Notes under the pieces: generated by a model
The model's input: only the letters and a program-made list of their open reading frames with translations
Told to the model about the DNA's origin: nothing
Databases searched by the model: none
Shown here: positions 37,997 through 47,881 of the stretch, in pieces
How positions within the stretch are numbered: position 1 is the first letter of the stretch
Layout of the letters: each line of letters opens with the position of its first letter
Position numbers and translations under genes: made by a program
Assembly: GCA_016714605.1 (NCBI GenBank)
Contig: JADKDL010000001.1
Span: forward strand, 558,001-622,000
DNA: 64,000 nt
Source: Bacteroidales bacterium
GTDB lineage: Bacteria; Bacteroidota; Bacteroidia; Bacteroidales; UBA1715
Direction: 5' to 3'

Positions 37997-40408
37997 ATGC
38001 CTGAAATGATGAAAGAAAATAAAGTGTCTTTACAAATAGATGCAGACTTATTTAATTCAAAATCTCTACTTTTAAGACCCCTTTATCTTCACGAATCTGC
38101 GTGGACGGAACATATTCCTTTTGCATTTTGGATTGTAGAAAATTTTAAACCAAATGTTTTTGTTGAACTTGGCACTCATTATGGGACTTCTTATTTTGCT
38201 TTCTGTCAGGCGGTTGAGAGGAATAATCTAGCAACTTCTTGTTATGCTATAGATACTTGGGAAGGAGACGAGCATGCCGGTAAATATGACACTAATGTAT
38301 ATAGTCAAGTAAAGAGTTACAACGAAACCAATTATTCTGCATTTTCGAGATTATTAAAGAACACTTTTGATTCTTCCTTGCCATATTTTCTCGATAAATC
38401 TATTGATTTACTGCATATAGATGGATTTCATACCTATGAAGCTGTTAAGCATGATTTTGAATCATGGTTACCTAAAATGACCGATGATGGTATTGTAATT
38501 TTTCATGACACAAATGTTAAGGAACGCGAATTTGGAGTATATAAATTTTTTGCAGAAATCTCAAATTCATATCAAAGTTTTGAGTTTTATCATGGATATG
38601 GACTAGGAATAATTTCTTTAGGAAAAAAAATGAATCAGAAATTGCAGAAATTTTTTGATTCAAATAATGATTCTGTTCTGAAAAATGACGTTGTTGAAGT
38701 TTTCTCTCGATTAGGAAGATCTTGTCTAGATATGTATAACTCCAGTAAATATAAGAAGGAGATATCACGATTAAATGGAGAGCAAACTAAACTTACAAGT
38801 CAGATTAAAAGCAATAATGATGCTGTTGAAAAATTAAAAAATGAATTAAAAGAACTTAATACAAATTATTTAGATGCTCATACAAAAGCCAGTGAGAGAA
38901 TCAAACTCATTGAAAAGCTCCGAGTTCAAATAGAAGAGAAAAATAACGAGAATGATCAAATTGGGAAAGATAGAGTTACTTTAAAAGAAGAATTATCTAA
39001 GCATAGCAAAGCATTAATTGAAAAAAAAGATCAATTAGAAAAATTAAAAATTGAATTTGCTTTAAAAGAAAAAAAGATAAATCAAATTCAATCTCAGTTT
39101 AATGAATTGAAGCAAGAAAATCAAGCTATACTTGATCAAAAGGAAAATCTCTTAAAGGCTAATCAATTAAATATTAGCGAGTTGAATTATGTTAAGAATA
39201 ATTTAAATGATTCAACTCAGCAACTTAGAAGTAAAGATGAACAAATTCTAAATTTATCAAAGGCTAGTGCCTTGATTAATGAAAAATTTTCTACTATAGA
39301 ATTAAGATTTGAAGAGTATAAAAAATTTCAGGAAAAGCAGTATAATGATTCTTTACGAGAAATAGCTGAATTGAAGGTAGAAAACCATAAGTTTAGTATT
39401 GAGAATAATGATTTATGTAAGAAAGTTGATACTCTTAATGAATTATTAAATTCCAAAAATGACTTGTGTTTCAATCTAAATAAGGATAATGAAACTCTAA
39501 AAATTGTTATAGAGAATCAAAAAAATGAAACTGTAAACTATACAGCTCAATTTGAAAAATTGAAAGAAGATTTTCAATCCATAGTTGAAAGTAATACAAG
39601 TTTAGTTCAAGAAAACAAGAAAATAATTGATGATTTTGCAAATCTTTCTATTGAATTTCAAAATCAAAATAGTAGACTTTCCGATGCTAAATTTGAATTA
39701 GAGAATAAAGAAAACAAGATTAATGAATTATATTCTGAAATTGAAAAGAGCAAAGAAATCAATGAACTGAATAAACTTGAATCTGAGAGCATTATTGAAG
39801 ATTTAAAGAAGGATAATGTCAATTGGAAAGAACTAGTTAAAAAGTATAATAAAGAAAACTTGGAGTTTTTAGATGAACTTGAAATAAGCAACAAATTAAA
39901 ATTAGATTATAAGAATGAAATTGACAGACTGAAATGCTTAAATCTTGAAAAAGATAAAAAAATTAAAGATAGGTTTCAAGAAATCGCGCAACTTTTAAAT
40001 CTAATATCAGAAAAGAATAACGCGCTAGAAGAATTTGCTTCGTTTAAGGATAGATTTCAATTGCAACAAATTGAAAATGCGGATATTAAAAATTCATTAT
40101 CATGGAGAGTTACCGCACCTATAAGAATGCTATTGAGTAAGTTAACGAAATTTAAAGGCGGAAATTCTAAAGATAATCAACAGAAGATTATTGAAACATC
40201 TAATTTTTTTGATGCGAAATGGTATTTAAATAACTATTCTGATGTTAAAAATTCAGGAATGTCTGCATCTTTACATTACCTTCTACATGGTGCTGCTGAG
40301 GGAAGAAATCCCGGACCTTCATTCAATACGGAAGATTTTTATCGTAAAAATCCGAATCTTAAACAACAAAGCATTAATCCATTGATTTATTTATCAAATA
40401 ATAAATAA
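37997..40408 (+). CDS. Methyltransferase with long coiled coil, candidate WbdD-type chain terminator and molecular ruler
   Basis: 803 residues. Residues about 30-215 are a class I SAM methyltransferase of the cephalosporin-hydroxylase/Methyltransf_24 kind: FVELGTHYGTSYFAFCQAVE (motif I), CYAIDTWEGDEHAGKYD, LLHIDGFHTYEAVKHDFESW and GIVIFHDTNV. About 245-690 are an uninterrupted Lys/Glu/Leu/Asn heptad-type coiled coil. About 735-803 are an FFDAKWYLNNYSDV / LHYLLHGAAEGRNPGPSF module that also begins the next gene's product. In E. coli O9a the terminating kinase-methyltransferase WbdD uses a coiled coil of set length to control O-antigen size; the position next to Wzm/Wzt and a large polymerase-like protein suggests the same role here. 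No kinase domain is seen. Confidence 0.8.
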   Translation: MPEMMKENKVSLQIDADLFNSKSLLLRPLYLHESAWTEHIPFAFWIVENFKPNVFVELGTHYGTSYFAFCQAVERNNLATSCYAIDTWEGDEHAGKYDTNVYSQVKSYNETNYSAFSRLLKNTFDSSLPYFLDKSIDLLHIDGFHTYEAVKHDFESWLPKMTDDGIVIFHDTNVKEREFGVYKFFAEISNSYQSFEFYHGYGLGIISLGKKMNQKLQKFFDSNNDSVLKNDVVEVFSRLGRSCLDMYNSSKYKKEISRLNGEQTKLTSQIKSNNDAVEKLKNELKELNTNYLDAHTKASERIKLIEKLRVQIEEKNNENDQIGKDRVTLKEELSKHSKALIEKKDQLEKLKIEFALKEKKINQIQSQFNELKQENQAILDQKENLLKANQLNISELNYVKNNLNDSTQQLRSKDEQILNLSKASALINEKFSTIELRFEEYKKFQEKQYNDSLREIAELKVENHKFSIENNDLCKKVDTLNELLNSKNDLCFNLNKDNETLKIVIENQKNETVNYTAQFEKLKEDFQSIVESNTSLVQENKKIIDDFANLSIEFQNQNSRLSDAKFELENKENKINELYSEIEKSKEINELNKLESESIIEDLKKDNVNWKELVKKYNKENLEFLDELEISNKLKLDYKNEIDRLKCLNLEKDKKIKDRFQEIAQLLNLISEKNNALEEFASFKDRFQLQQIENADIKNSLSWRVTAPIRMLLSKLTKFKGGNSKDNQQKIIETSNFFDAKWYLNNYSDVKNSGMSASLHYLLHGAAEGRNPGPSFNTEDFYRKNPNLKQQSINPLIYLSNNK

Positions 40409-40413
40409 TAATA

Positions 40414-43400
40414 ATGAAATTTTTAACTGAAGACGATAAGAATATTATTTCAAATTCTGGAATGTTTGATGCTAAATGGTATTCAGAAGAGTATTTGGAT
40501 GTCAAATTAACAGGTCTAGATCCATTAAAACATTTTTTAAATTACGGAATTTTTTTGCAACGAAATCCAAATAAACTCTTTGATTCTAAATTCTATTTAT
40601 CTACATATCCTGATGTTGCAAAAATGCAAATCCCTGCTTTTTTACATTATTTGAAATATGGAATTAAAGAAAGAAGGGAGAGTTTAGAGGCAAATCCTCT
40701 AGAGATTATTGAGATTGATACTGTTGATATTGTAGTGCCTGTTTATAATGCTCTTGATGATGTAAAGGTGTGCTTACAATCATTATTAATACATCAAGAT
40801 GGATTGATGGTTAAAATTATTGTTGTTAATGATGGTTCAGATCAGACAACTACCGAATGGCTTAGGAAATTTTGTAAATTCAAGAGTGTTTTTCAGCTCG
40901 TTGAACACGAAACCAATAAAGGATATACGGTTGCAGTAAATACGGGATTGAAATTATCAACCGCTCAATATGTTATTACCCAAAATAGCGATACCATTGT
41001 TTCTAAGGGTTGGTTGCAGGGAATGATACAATGTATGAATTCTGAACCAAAAATAGGTATTGTAGGTCCTCTCTCTAATGCTGCAAGTTGGCAAAATGTG
41101 CCAGAATTATATGCTAAAGAAGGGGGATTTGCAGTAAATGAATTACCTGAAGGTATGACTGTTGATGAAATGTCATTTCTTATTAAATCTGTTTCAAAAA
41201 GAATGCGACCTAAGCTTCCTTTTGTAAATGGATTTTGCTTTATGATTAAACGTGAGCTCATCACTAAAATTGGATATATGGATGAAGAACATTTTCCGGT
41301 TGGTTATGGAGAAGAGAATGATTTCTGCATAAGAGCTGCCGATGCTGGTTTTAAATTAGCAATTGCCGATGATGTTTATGTTTTTCATGCAAAGTCAAAA
41401 AGTTTTGGACATTCAAGAAGAACTGAATTATCTAAACAAGGTTCGTTGATGCTTAAAAAAAAGCATACAGAATCGAAATTTGGTGCTTTGGTGGAGAAAG
41501 TGAAAGATACTTCGGTACTTGATATAGTACGTTCTAATATCAACCAATGTCTGAAAAGTAGAAGTAATATTGAATATATTGATCCTTTAGCTATGAATGT
41601 ATTATTCATACTTCCGGTTAATGGTGGTAGCGGCGGTGCTAATTCTGTGGTACAAGAGGTTAGCCAAATGCGAAAACTTGGAGTAAATGCAAAAATTGCT
41701 ATTTTAAGTAGAAATCATGAAAATTGGTTGAATATTTATAAAGACATCCCATGTGTTAATGATTTATTTCTTCCTTTCAATGATTCTGAAATAATTTCTT
41801 TGAGCGAAGGTTTTGATATAGTGATAGCTACAATATATAATTCTGTACAGATTGTAAAAGAAATTGCAGAAGTTCATGCACATATTCTACCAGGATATTA
41901 TATTCAAGATTATGAACCCTTGTTTTTTAATTCAGAAACGGATAATTGGAGAATAGCATTTAATTCATACTCATTAATTCCCAATGCTTTACTTTTTGCA
42001 AAAACACATTGGATTGCAAACCAAGTGAAAATAAAACATGGTTTATATGTTCATAAGGTTTCTCCAAGTATTGATCATGATGTATATAAACCACTTCAAA
42101 AAATAAATGATGGGATTGTTAGAATCTCTGCAATGATAAGACCCCAAACTCCTAGAAGAGGGGCTGAAAGAACCATGAATGTTTTTGAAAGATTATTTGG
42201 AAAATATAGAAAATCCGTTTCTTTTACCATTTTTGGTTGTGATGGTGATGATGAAAGATTTTTAGCTTTAAATAGGAATTTTGAATACATCAATTTGGGA
42301 GTAGTCACAAGACCTCAAGTGGCTGAATTATTGGGAAAAAGTGACGTGTTTGTCGATATGTCAGATTATCAAGCTTTTGGAAGAACTGCACTTGAAGCGA
42401 TGGCTTGTGGAAGTACCGCTTTAGTACCTAAAAATGGTGGAACGGATGAGTATGCCATTGATGGTGTTAATGCACTTGTTGTCGATACACTTAATGAAGA
42501 TACTTGTTTCGCAGCTTTATCATCTTTGATAGAAGACAAAACAAAGCTATCTCGACTTAAGACACAAAGCCTGCTAACTGCATCTAAGTATAGTGTCCTC
42601 AATGCAGCAATTAGTGAAGTTGCTTTATTCGCAAGCAGCATATCAAAACACAGAAAAGACAATATAAAAATACAAAAGAAGCGGTTACATATACTTCCAA
42701 GTTATTCTAAGAAAGGTGAATTTGGATCGCTTCCAACTGGATCGGGGTTTGTGAGAACGGTGATTCCATATACTAGTTTGGTTGTTAGACGTTTTTGGAA
42801 TATTAGAGTAATAGAGTCCGGTGTTTTACCTACTCCTGGTTCTGCTGATGTTATTATTTTGCAAAGGGAATTAGGAGGTTTTTCTTTAGAGAATTTAAAA
42901 ACATGGTATAATGAATGGCGTAAAGCAAAAGGAAAAATCATTTTCGAAATTGATGATAATTTGTTGGATAAAGAAGCATTGTTGAAGCGTTCTTATAAGG
43001 GTGATGTACACGAGTTAAGCGAGAAGATTATGTGGATTGCTTCTGTTGCAGATGCAGTTTCTGTATCTGCAACACTTTTGTATGATATTTTTAGTAAGAA
43101 AAATACGAATGTGCATTTAATTACAAATTATCTTGATGAAACGATTTGGAGAATTGGAATGCAAAAGCTTACAGGTAAAAATGTTGTTGAAAGAAAAGAG
43201 GGCGATCCTATTCGAATTGGTTATATTGGAACTCCTTCTCACGATCAAGATTTAGCAGTTGTTACTGAAGCTGTCGAAATACTAAAGCAAAATTATGGAG
43301 ATGCTATTGATTTTGAGATAATTGGAGCGTTTCAACACAGTGAAGTATTATTTGGTAAAAGAGTTGGCTTACCTAAGAGGCATGATTATTTATCGTTTGT

Positions 43401-43740
43401 CGATTGGTTACATAAAAGAGTTAATTGGGATATCGGTATAATTCCTCTTGCAGATGACGAGTTTAACAATGCAAAAAGTTATCTTAAGTTTTTAGAATAT
43501 AGTGCATTGCGATTGCCGATTGTTTGTTCTAAACATCAAGTGTATGCTCCGGTTGCAAAAAATAATATAAATGCAATTGTTGTAAATAATACCACGGTCG
43601 ATTGGGTTGAAGGTGTAAAACAGTTGATTGATAATGAGTCTCTTAGACGTAAGATTGCCGAGAATGCATACAGTGATTTATTAACGCATACAATTCAATA
43701 TAATAAAGATAAATATCTGAATCTATTAAATTCAATTTAG
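40414..43740 (+). CDS. Three-module glycosyltransferase, candidate O-antigen polymerase
   Basis: 1108 residues. N-terminal FDAKWYSEEYLDV and FDSKFYLSTYPDVAKMQ half-repeats (about 10-80) share their form with the C-terminus of the preceding protein. From residue 105 a GT2 domain: DIVVPVYNALDDVKVCLQSL, VVNDGSDQTT, ITQNSDTIV, FVNGFCFMI, GYGEENDFC. From about 395 a GT4-like domain: LPVNGGSGGANSVVQEV, MIRPQTPRRGAERTM, DYQAFGRTALEAMACGSTAL (EX7E type). From about 758 a third GT4/GT1-like domain: PLPTPGSADVIILQ-like entry, FEIDDNL, RIGYIGTPSHDQD and ADDEFNNAKSYLKFLEYSAL. Likely builds a repeat unit processively, like WbdA. Only five bases separate it from the previous gene. Confidence 0.88.
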   Translation: MKFLTEDDKNIISNSGMFDAKWYSEEYLDVKLTGLDPLKHFLNYGIFLQRNPNKLFDSKFYLSTYPDVAKMQIPAFLHYLKYGIKERRESLEANPLEIIEIDTVDIVVPVYNALDDVKVCLQSLLIHQDGLMVKIIVVNDGSDQTTTEWLRKFCKFKSVFQLVEHETNKGYTVAVNTGLKLSTAQYVITQNSDTIVSKGWLQGMIQCMNSEPKIGIVGPLSNAASWQNVPELYAKEGGFAVNELPEGMTVDEMSFLIKSVSKRMRPKLPFVNGFCFMIKRELITKIGYMDEEHFPVGYGEENDFCIRAADAGFKLAIADDVYVFHAKSKSFGHSRRTELSKQGSLMLKKKHTESKFGALVEKVKDTSVLDIVRSNINQCLKSRSNIEYIDPLAMNVLFILPVNGGSGGANSVVQEVSQMRKLGVNAKIAILSRNHENWLNIYKDIPCVNDLFLPFNDSEIISLSEGFDIVIATIYNSVQIVKEIAEVHAHILPGYYIQDYEPLFFNSETDNWRIAFNSYSLIPNALLFAKTHWIANQVKIKHGLYVHKVSPSIDHDVYKPLQKINDGIVRISAMIRPQTPRRGAERTMNVFERLFGKYRKSVSFTIFGCDGDDERFLALNRNFEYINLGVVTRPQVAELLGKSDVFVDMSDYQAFGRTALEAMACGSTALVPKNGGTDEYAIDGVNALVVDTLNEDTCFAALSSLIEDKTKLSRLKTQSLLTASKYSVLNAAISEVALFASSISKHRKDNIKIQKKRLHILPSYSKKGEFGSLPTGSGFVRTVIPYTSLVVRRFWNIRVIESGVLPTPGSADVIILQRELGGFSLENLKTWYNEWRKAKGKIIFEIDDNLLDKEALLKRSYKGDVHELSEKIMWIASVADAVSVSATLLYDIFSKKNTNVHLITNYLDETIWRIGMQKLTGKNVVERKEGDPIRIGYIGTPSHDQDLAVVTEAVEILKQNYGDAIDFEIIGAFQHSEVLFGKRVGLPKRHDYLSFVDWLHKRVNWDIGIIPLADDEFNNAKSYLKFLEYSALRLPIVCSKHQVYAPVAKNNINAIVVNNTTVDWVEGVKQLIDNESLRRKIAENAYSDLLTHTIQYNKDKYLNLLNSI

Positions 43741-43741
43741 T

Positions 43742-44398
43742 ATGGAAGGTCTGCAATTGATTGTAAAGAATGAGCATCCGGATATGAAAAATGTGATTAA
43801 TATTCATAGTGATAGTGTTTTTGTTCAATCTCAGATTTCTATTTCAGGTAGTAAGAATGTTATAAATATCGAACCTGCATTGAATTTTCATAAATTATTT
43901 ATTGAATTAAGAGGAAACAATAAAAAAGTAACGATAAAAAAGTCTAAAAAGAATATAAACGGATTACAAATAAAATCGATAAGAGGAAACTCGCAAACTA
44001 TATTTATTGACAATGATTTTGGTTGTGGTGGTGTAAATATTCAAATGAATGACGGAGATGAGCATTTACATATTGGGAGAGATTGTTTATTCTCTTGGGA
44101 TATAAAAATTAGAACTTCTGATGGGCATTCAATTATAGATTTAGAAACAAATAGAGCATTTAACACTCCTAAAGATGTAAAAATCGGGAATCATTGTTGG
44201 ATATGTGAAGGTGTTAATATAATGAAAGGTTCCGAAATACCTGATAACAGCGTTGTAGGGGCTTTTGCGCTAGTAACAAAAAAATTTGAAACTCAAAATG
44301 TTGTGATTGCTGGATTTCCCGCAAAAATAGTTAGAAATAATGTTAATTGGGACAGACGTAGAGCTACCGAATATAATGACCAATTCAATATAAGTTAA
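43742..44398 (+). CDS. Left-handed beta-helix (hexapeptide) acyltransferase
   Basis: 218 residues. The C-terminal half has hexapeptide-type repeats ending in VKIGNHCWICEGVNIMKGSE, IPDNSVVGAFALVTKKF and VVIAGFPAKIVRNN, the WcaF/Maa/CysE-like signature, with a His in IRTSDGHSI as expected for the catalytic base. The N-terminal half is strand-rich without a named domain. Probably O- or N-acetylates the polysaccharide or a sugar precursor. One base separates it from the glycosyltransferase. Confidence 0.87.
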   Translation: MEGLQLIVKNEHPDMKNVINIHSDSVFVQSQISISGSKNVINIEPALNFHKLFIELRGNNKKVTIKKSKKNINGLQIKSIRGNSQTIFIDNDFGCGGVNIQMNDGDEHLHIGRDCLFSWDIKIRTSDGHSIIDLETNRAFNTPKDVKIGNHCWICEGVNIMKGSEIPDNSVVGAFALVTKKFETQNVVIAGFPAKIVRNNVNWDRRRATEYNDQFNIS

Positions 44399-44423
44399 TA
44401 ATTAATCTAAAATATAATTAAAA

Positions 44424-45122
44424 ATGAAAAAAGTATTTTTTCTCCTAGTTTTAGCGCTTTTAGCAAGTGCATGTTCTGAACCAATTAAGAAAAATGAGGA
44501 TGTAAGTTCATCAACTGAGGAAATCAGTAAAGCAACATCTTCTAAGGTCTATTATGAAATTGCTGATACAACCGATTTTACTGGAAGTATGACTGTTGAA
44601 ATGAATTTTGTATTAAATTCCTATCCAAGCTCATGGGCATTTCTTATTACAAAGATGACATCGGATTTTAACAATGAGTTTAATATTAGAATTAAAAATG
44701 ATGAAATTGCGAATTGGTTTTTTGGTACCGGAAAAACTGCTGTTATTATGAATTGGAGACCTAAGACTATAACTTTAAATAAACCTACTCAACTTATTGC
44801 CGTTAGAGATTTTGATAAAGGAATATTATCTGTTTTTATAAATGGAAAAGCTGTAGCTACTAAAAATATTGATAAAAAAATCAAACCACTTAGAACCTAT
44901 TCAACAATTAAAATTTTTGGTTCTGAAAAGAATTCAATTGATGGTTCATTATCAAGTTTGCAAATATGGAAACGAGCACTTTCTAAAGATGAGATTAAAA
45001 ACATATCTACTGCTAAATCTGATAATAAAGTTGGGAGTTGGGATTTTACAAAACAAATTAATAATGAGATAGTTGAACTATCTGGTAAAGATTTGATAAT
45101 AAAACAGAAAAACAGAAAATGA
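44424..45122 (+). CDS. LamG-like lipoprotein in the glycan cluster
   Basis: 232 residues with lipobox Cys17 (LLASAC). The mature part is a concanavalin-like LamG_3 domain: MTVEMNFVLNSYPSSWAFLI, NEFNIRIKNDEIANWFFGTG, LIAVRDFDKGILSVFINGKA and GSLSSLQIWKRALSKDEIK. A homologous domain ends the product of the next gene (45247-47596). It may bind the exported glycan at the cell surface. Function is inferred from the fold and neighbourhood only. Confidence 0.78.
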   Translation: MKKVFFLLVLALLASACSEPIKKNEDVSSSTEEISKATSSKVYYEIADTTDFTGSMTVEMNFVLNSYPSSWAFLITKMTSDFNNEFNIRIKNDEIANWFFGTGKTAVIMNWRPKTITLNKPTQLIAVRDFDKGILSVFINGKAVATKNIDKKIKPLRTYSTIKIFGSEKNSIDGSLSSLQIWKRALSKDEIKNISTAKSDNKVGSWDFTKQINNEIVELSGKDLIIKQKNRK

Positions 45123-45246
45123 TTTGAATATTTAAGTCTTACAATTTTCTAAATTTTGATGTTTAAGTATTGAACTATAATATGTAGATGAATACAAGAC
45201 TTTATTTACAAAATAAAATTAATTTTATCTAATAAATTATCCTATA

Positions 45247-47596
45247 ATGAAATCTAAATTTCTACATCTTATTAAACATCGCTATACAGCATGGTTTTTT
45301 GTTTGTTTATTATTAGCATTTATACAAGTTGTAACTATTTTGAATTATAGTGGAGAAAAGGTAGATGAAAATGCGATTTTTTATTTTTCTATAGGTTTTT
45401 TTGGTGGCGATTTTAATCCTCATTGGTTTGGTTATGGGAGTTTTGGAATGTATTTGTTATACATTGTATATATAATTTTATATATTCCTGCATATCTATT
45501 TAATGGATTCAGTTCGTTGAGCGAATACGCTATGCAAATGTTTTATAATGGTTATTTTAATCTAGTTGCACGTTATGTATTCGCTTTATTTGGGGTATTG
45601 GGTGTTTTTTTACTCGGTAAACTTGCTAAAGAAAATAAAATATCTACACCTTTTTGTTCTCGGGTTTATAATGTTATCTGTTTTTAGTGTTGATGCAATT
45701 CATTTCGCAAATTATTTAAGAACAGATTATCTTATAGGTTTTTTTGTGGCTTGTACGCTGTATTTTGCTGTTAATAGTAAAGATAAAAAGTATTTGTATT
45801 GCTTGGCTTTTTCAATTGCTGGTGCTATTTCATGTAAAATATCCGCATTACCTTTAGTTGTGGTTCTTGGAGTTTACTTAGTAGTTAGACTTGTAGATAA
45901 AACTATTTCAGTGAAACATTTTTTGTTGATATCAATTTTATTTCTTTTATTACTTTTTGTTTTTCAACCTTATAATAATTGGCTGAAGTTTATTGCGAGA
46001 ATTTTTGAGTTGTCCTCAGCTAGTGGTAATGATAAGAATGTTATATTAAAGTATAATTGGGGTAAAAATTATTATAGTTCAATTTGGGCAAGATTTGATA
46101 TAATTTTTGGAGTATTAGTTAGACATGTTACTTGGCCTGTGTTTTTATCTTTTGTGTTTCTTCCGTTTACAAAAAAATACATTAAAATTGTTTTCCCGCT
46201 TGTACTATTGATTTTACTTTTGACTATTCCTTATTTAATATCAAATGATATTTCTTATTATTGGTTTGCTCCAGTTTTTAATTTATTTAGATTTTTATCT
46301 GTAATATGTATATTTAGTTTTATAGAATTTCTTTTTAATCGGTATAGTTGGTTCTATCAAAAATTATATAATAGATACGCTTTATTTATACTCGCATTAC
46401 TTTCCATAAGTTTTTATTCTATTTATAAAACAACTAATTATTATTTTGCTGAATTAAGAAAACCTGAGACAAATAAGGAAGTTGCAAAAAAGTGGTTATT
46501 AAAAAATGTTGCCTCGGAAAATAATATTTTATTTGAATCAGCAGTCACTCATATTATGCCTCAAATTTATGATCCAAACAATATAAAATCATCAAAATCA
46601 TTATCAATGGTTTTTATTTATAATAAATCTAAAAACGCATTCCTAAATGAAATTTTTGAAGAGTTTTTAAACAATTACTATTATAGCAGTATTGGTATAA
46701 ATAAAATAAAAGGAGTTTCTTATATTTCGCCAAGTGAATTATATGATAATTTAAGTTCTGATAATTTTCAAGGATATTATTATATTACTTCCCCAAGTGC
46801 TTATAATAGATATCTTTTAAAAGATGAAAATAAAATCCCAATTAATTTAAGAAAAACGCTAGCTCTGCAAAAAGAATATTTTTCATTTATGCTTTCAAAT
46901 GAAAAAATTAAATCTTTTAATAATGGTGATGGACCTCAAATTCAAGTATATAAAATTAATAAAGTTTTTAAGCCCAAAGATGATACAATTAAAGGTTTTG
47001 TTTTTAATAACAAGTATGCTCTTGTAGATTTCAAAAATGACTTTACCAAAAGTATTACTATAGATATTATGCTAAGATTTAGGAATTATCCTGATACATG
47101 GACTACCATTATCGGAAAATATAGTGATGACAAAAAAAATGAATTTTGTGTAAGAGTTAAAAATTCAGATATTGGTCAATGGTATTTTGGTGATGGAAAT
47201 GAAGTAGAAATACAAAATCTTAAAACGAAACAATTGTTTTTAAAAAACAGATGGACTAGAGTTACATTTGTTAGGGATTTTGAAAATAAAGTATTGTGTA
47301 TCTATCAAGATAGCATATTGATTAGTAAAAAAGATATTGCGAAGCTCGAAACTGCTTTTAAAGGAAATTCTAAATTATCTTTGTTTGGTAATAGTAACTC
47401 TACTCTTGATGTTGAAGTTAAGTATTTGCAGTTGTACGACAAAGCAATGCTTCCGAATGAAATTCCCAATCTTGTTCATGAATTTGTTAGAGATAATGCT
47501 TGTAAAGCTTCATGGGTTTTTTATGAAGATACAATTCATAAAAGAGATTTTCGCAATCAGAGTCCCTATTTGGAAATTTTCAGTAATGAATTGTAA
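45247..47596 (+). pseudogene. GT-C family membrane glycosyltransferase with C-terminal LamG domain, frame broken near 45659
   Basis: Frame 1 runs 45247-45687 and frame 2 continues to 47596. Dropping one T from the T5 run in CCTTTTTG (45652-45663) joins them as ISTPFVLGFIMLSVFSVDAI without gap, giving about 783 residues. The first loop has VDENAIFYFSIGFFGGDFNPHWFGYGSF split as DENAIFYFSIGFFGG and FNPHWFGYGS, the Asp-Glu of dolichyl-phosphate-mannose/ArnT-type GT-C enzymes, followed by about 11 membrane helices. About 590-783 form a LamG domain (FDFKNDFTKS, YPDTWTTIIGKYSDDKKNEF) like the preceding lipoprotein. Probably an inner-membrane enzyme adding a sugar from polyprenyl phosphate. Sequencing error is more likely than true inactivation. 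Confidence 0.75.
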
Positions 47597-47881
47597 AAAT
47601 ATATTGTTTTGTTTTATTTATCACATTTGCGTACATTTAAGAGCTAAATTACAGATATTTAAGTGCTTTACTAATTGAATTCCGCACATGAAATGTTATA
47701 TGGAAGTTATAATGTTAGTTTAAAAATTATTTTTTGTTTATTTCGTGATTAATTAGATTGTTCATATAGAGAATAGTTTTTGAGAAAAATCATTCACCAT
47801 AATATATGGTGAAACAAACTGTAATTTTTAAATAATATTAAAATATATATAGATTTATAAAAATATAGATTATAAATTTTT
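47597..47881. other. AT-rich gap inside the glycan cluster
   Basis: About 285 bases containing no recognisable gene; a short stem ACCATAATATATGGT lies near 47797-47811. A promoter for the ATP-grasp genes may lie here. Confidence 0.4.
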
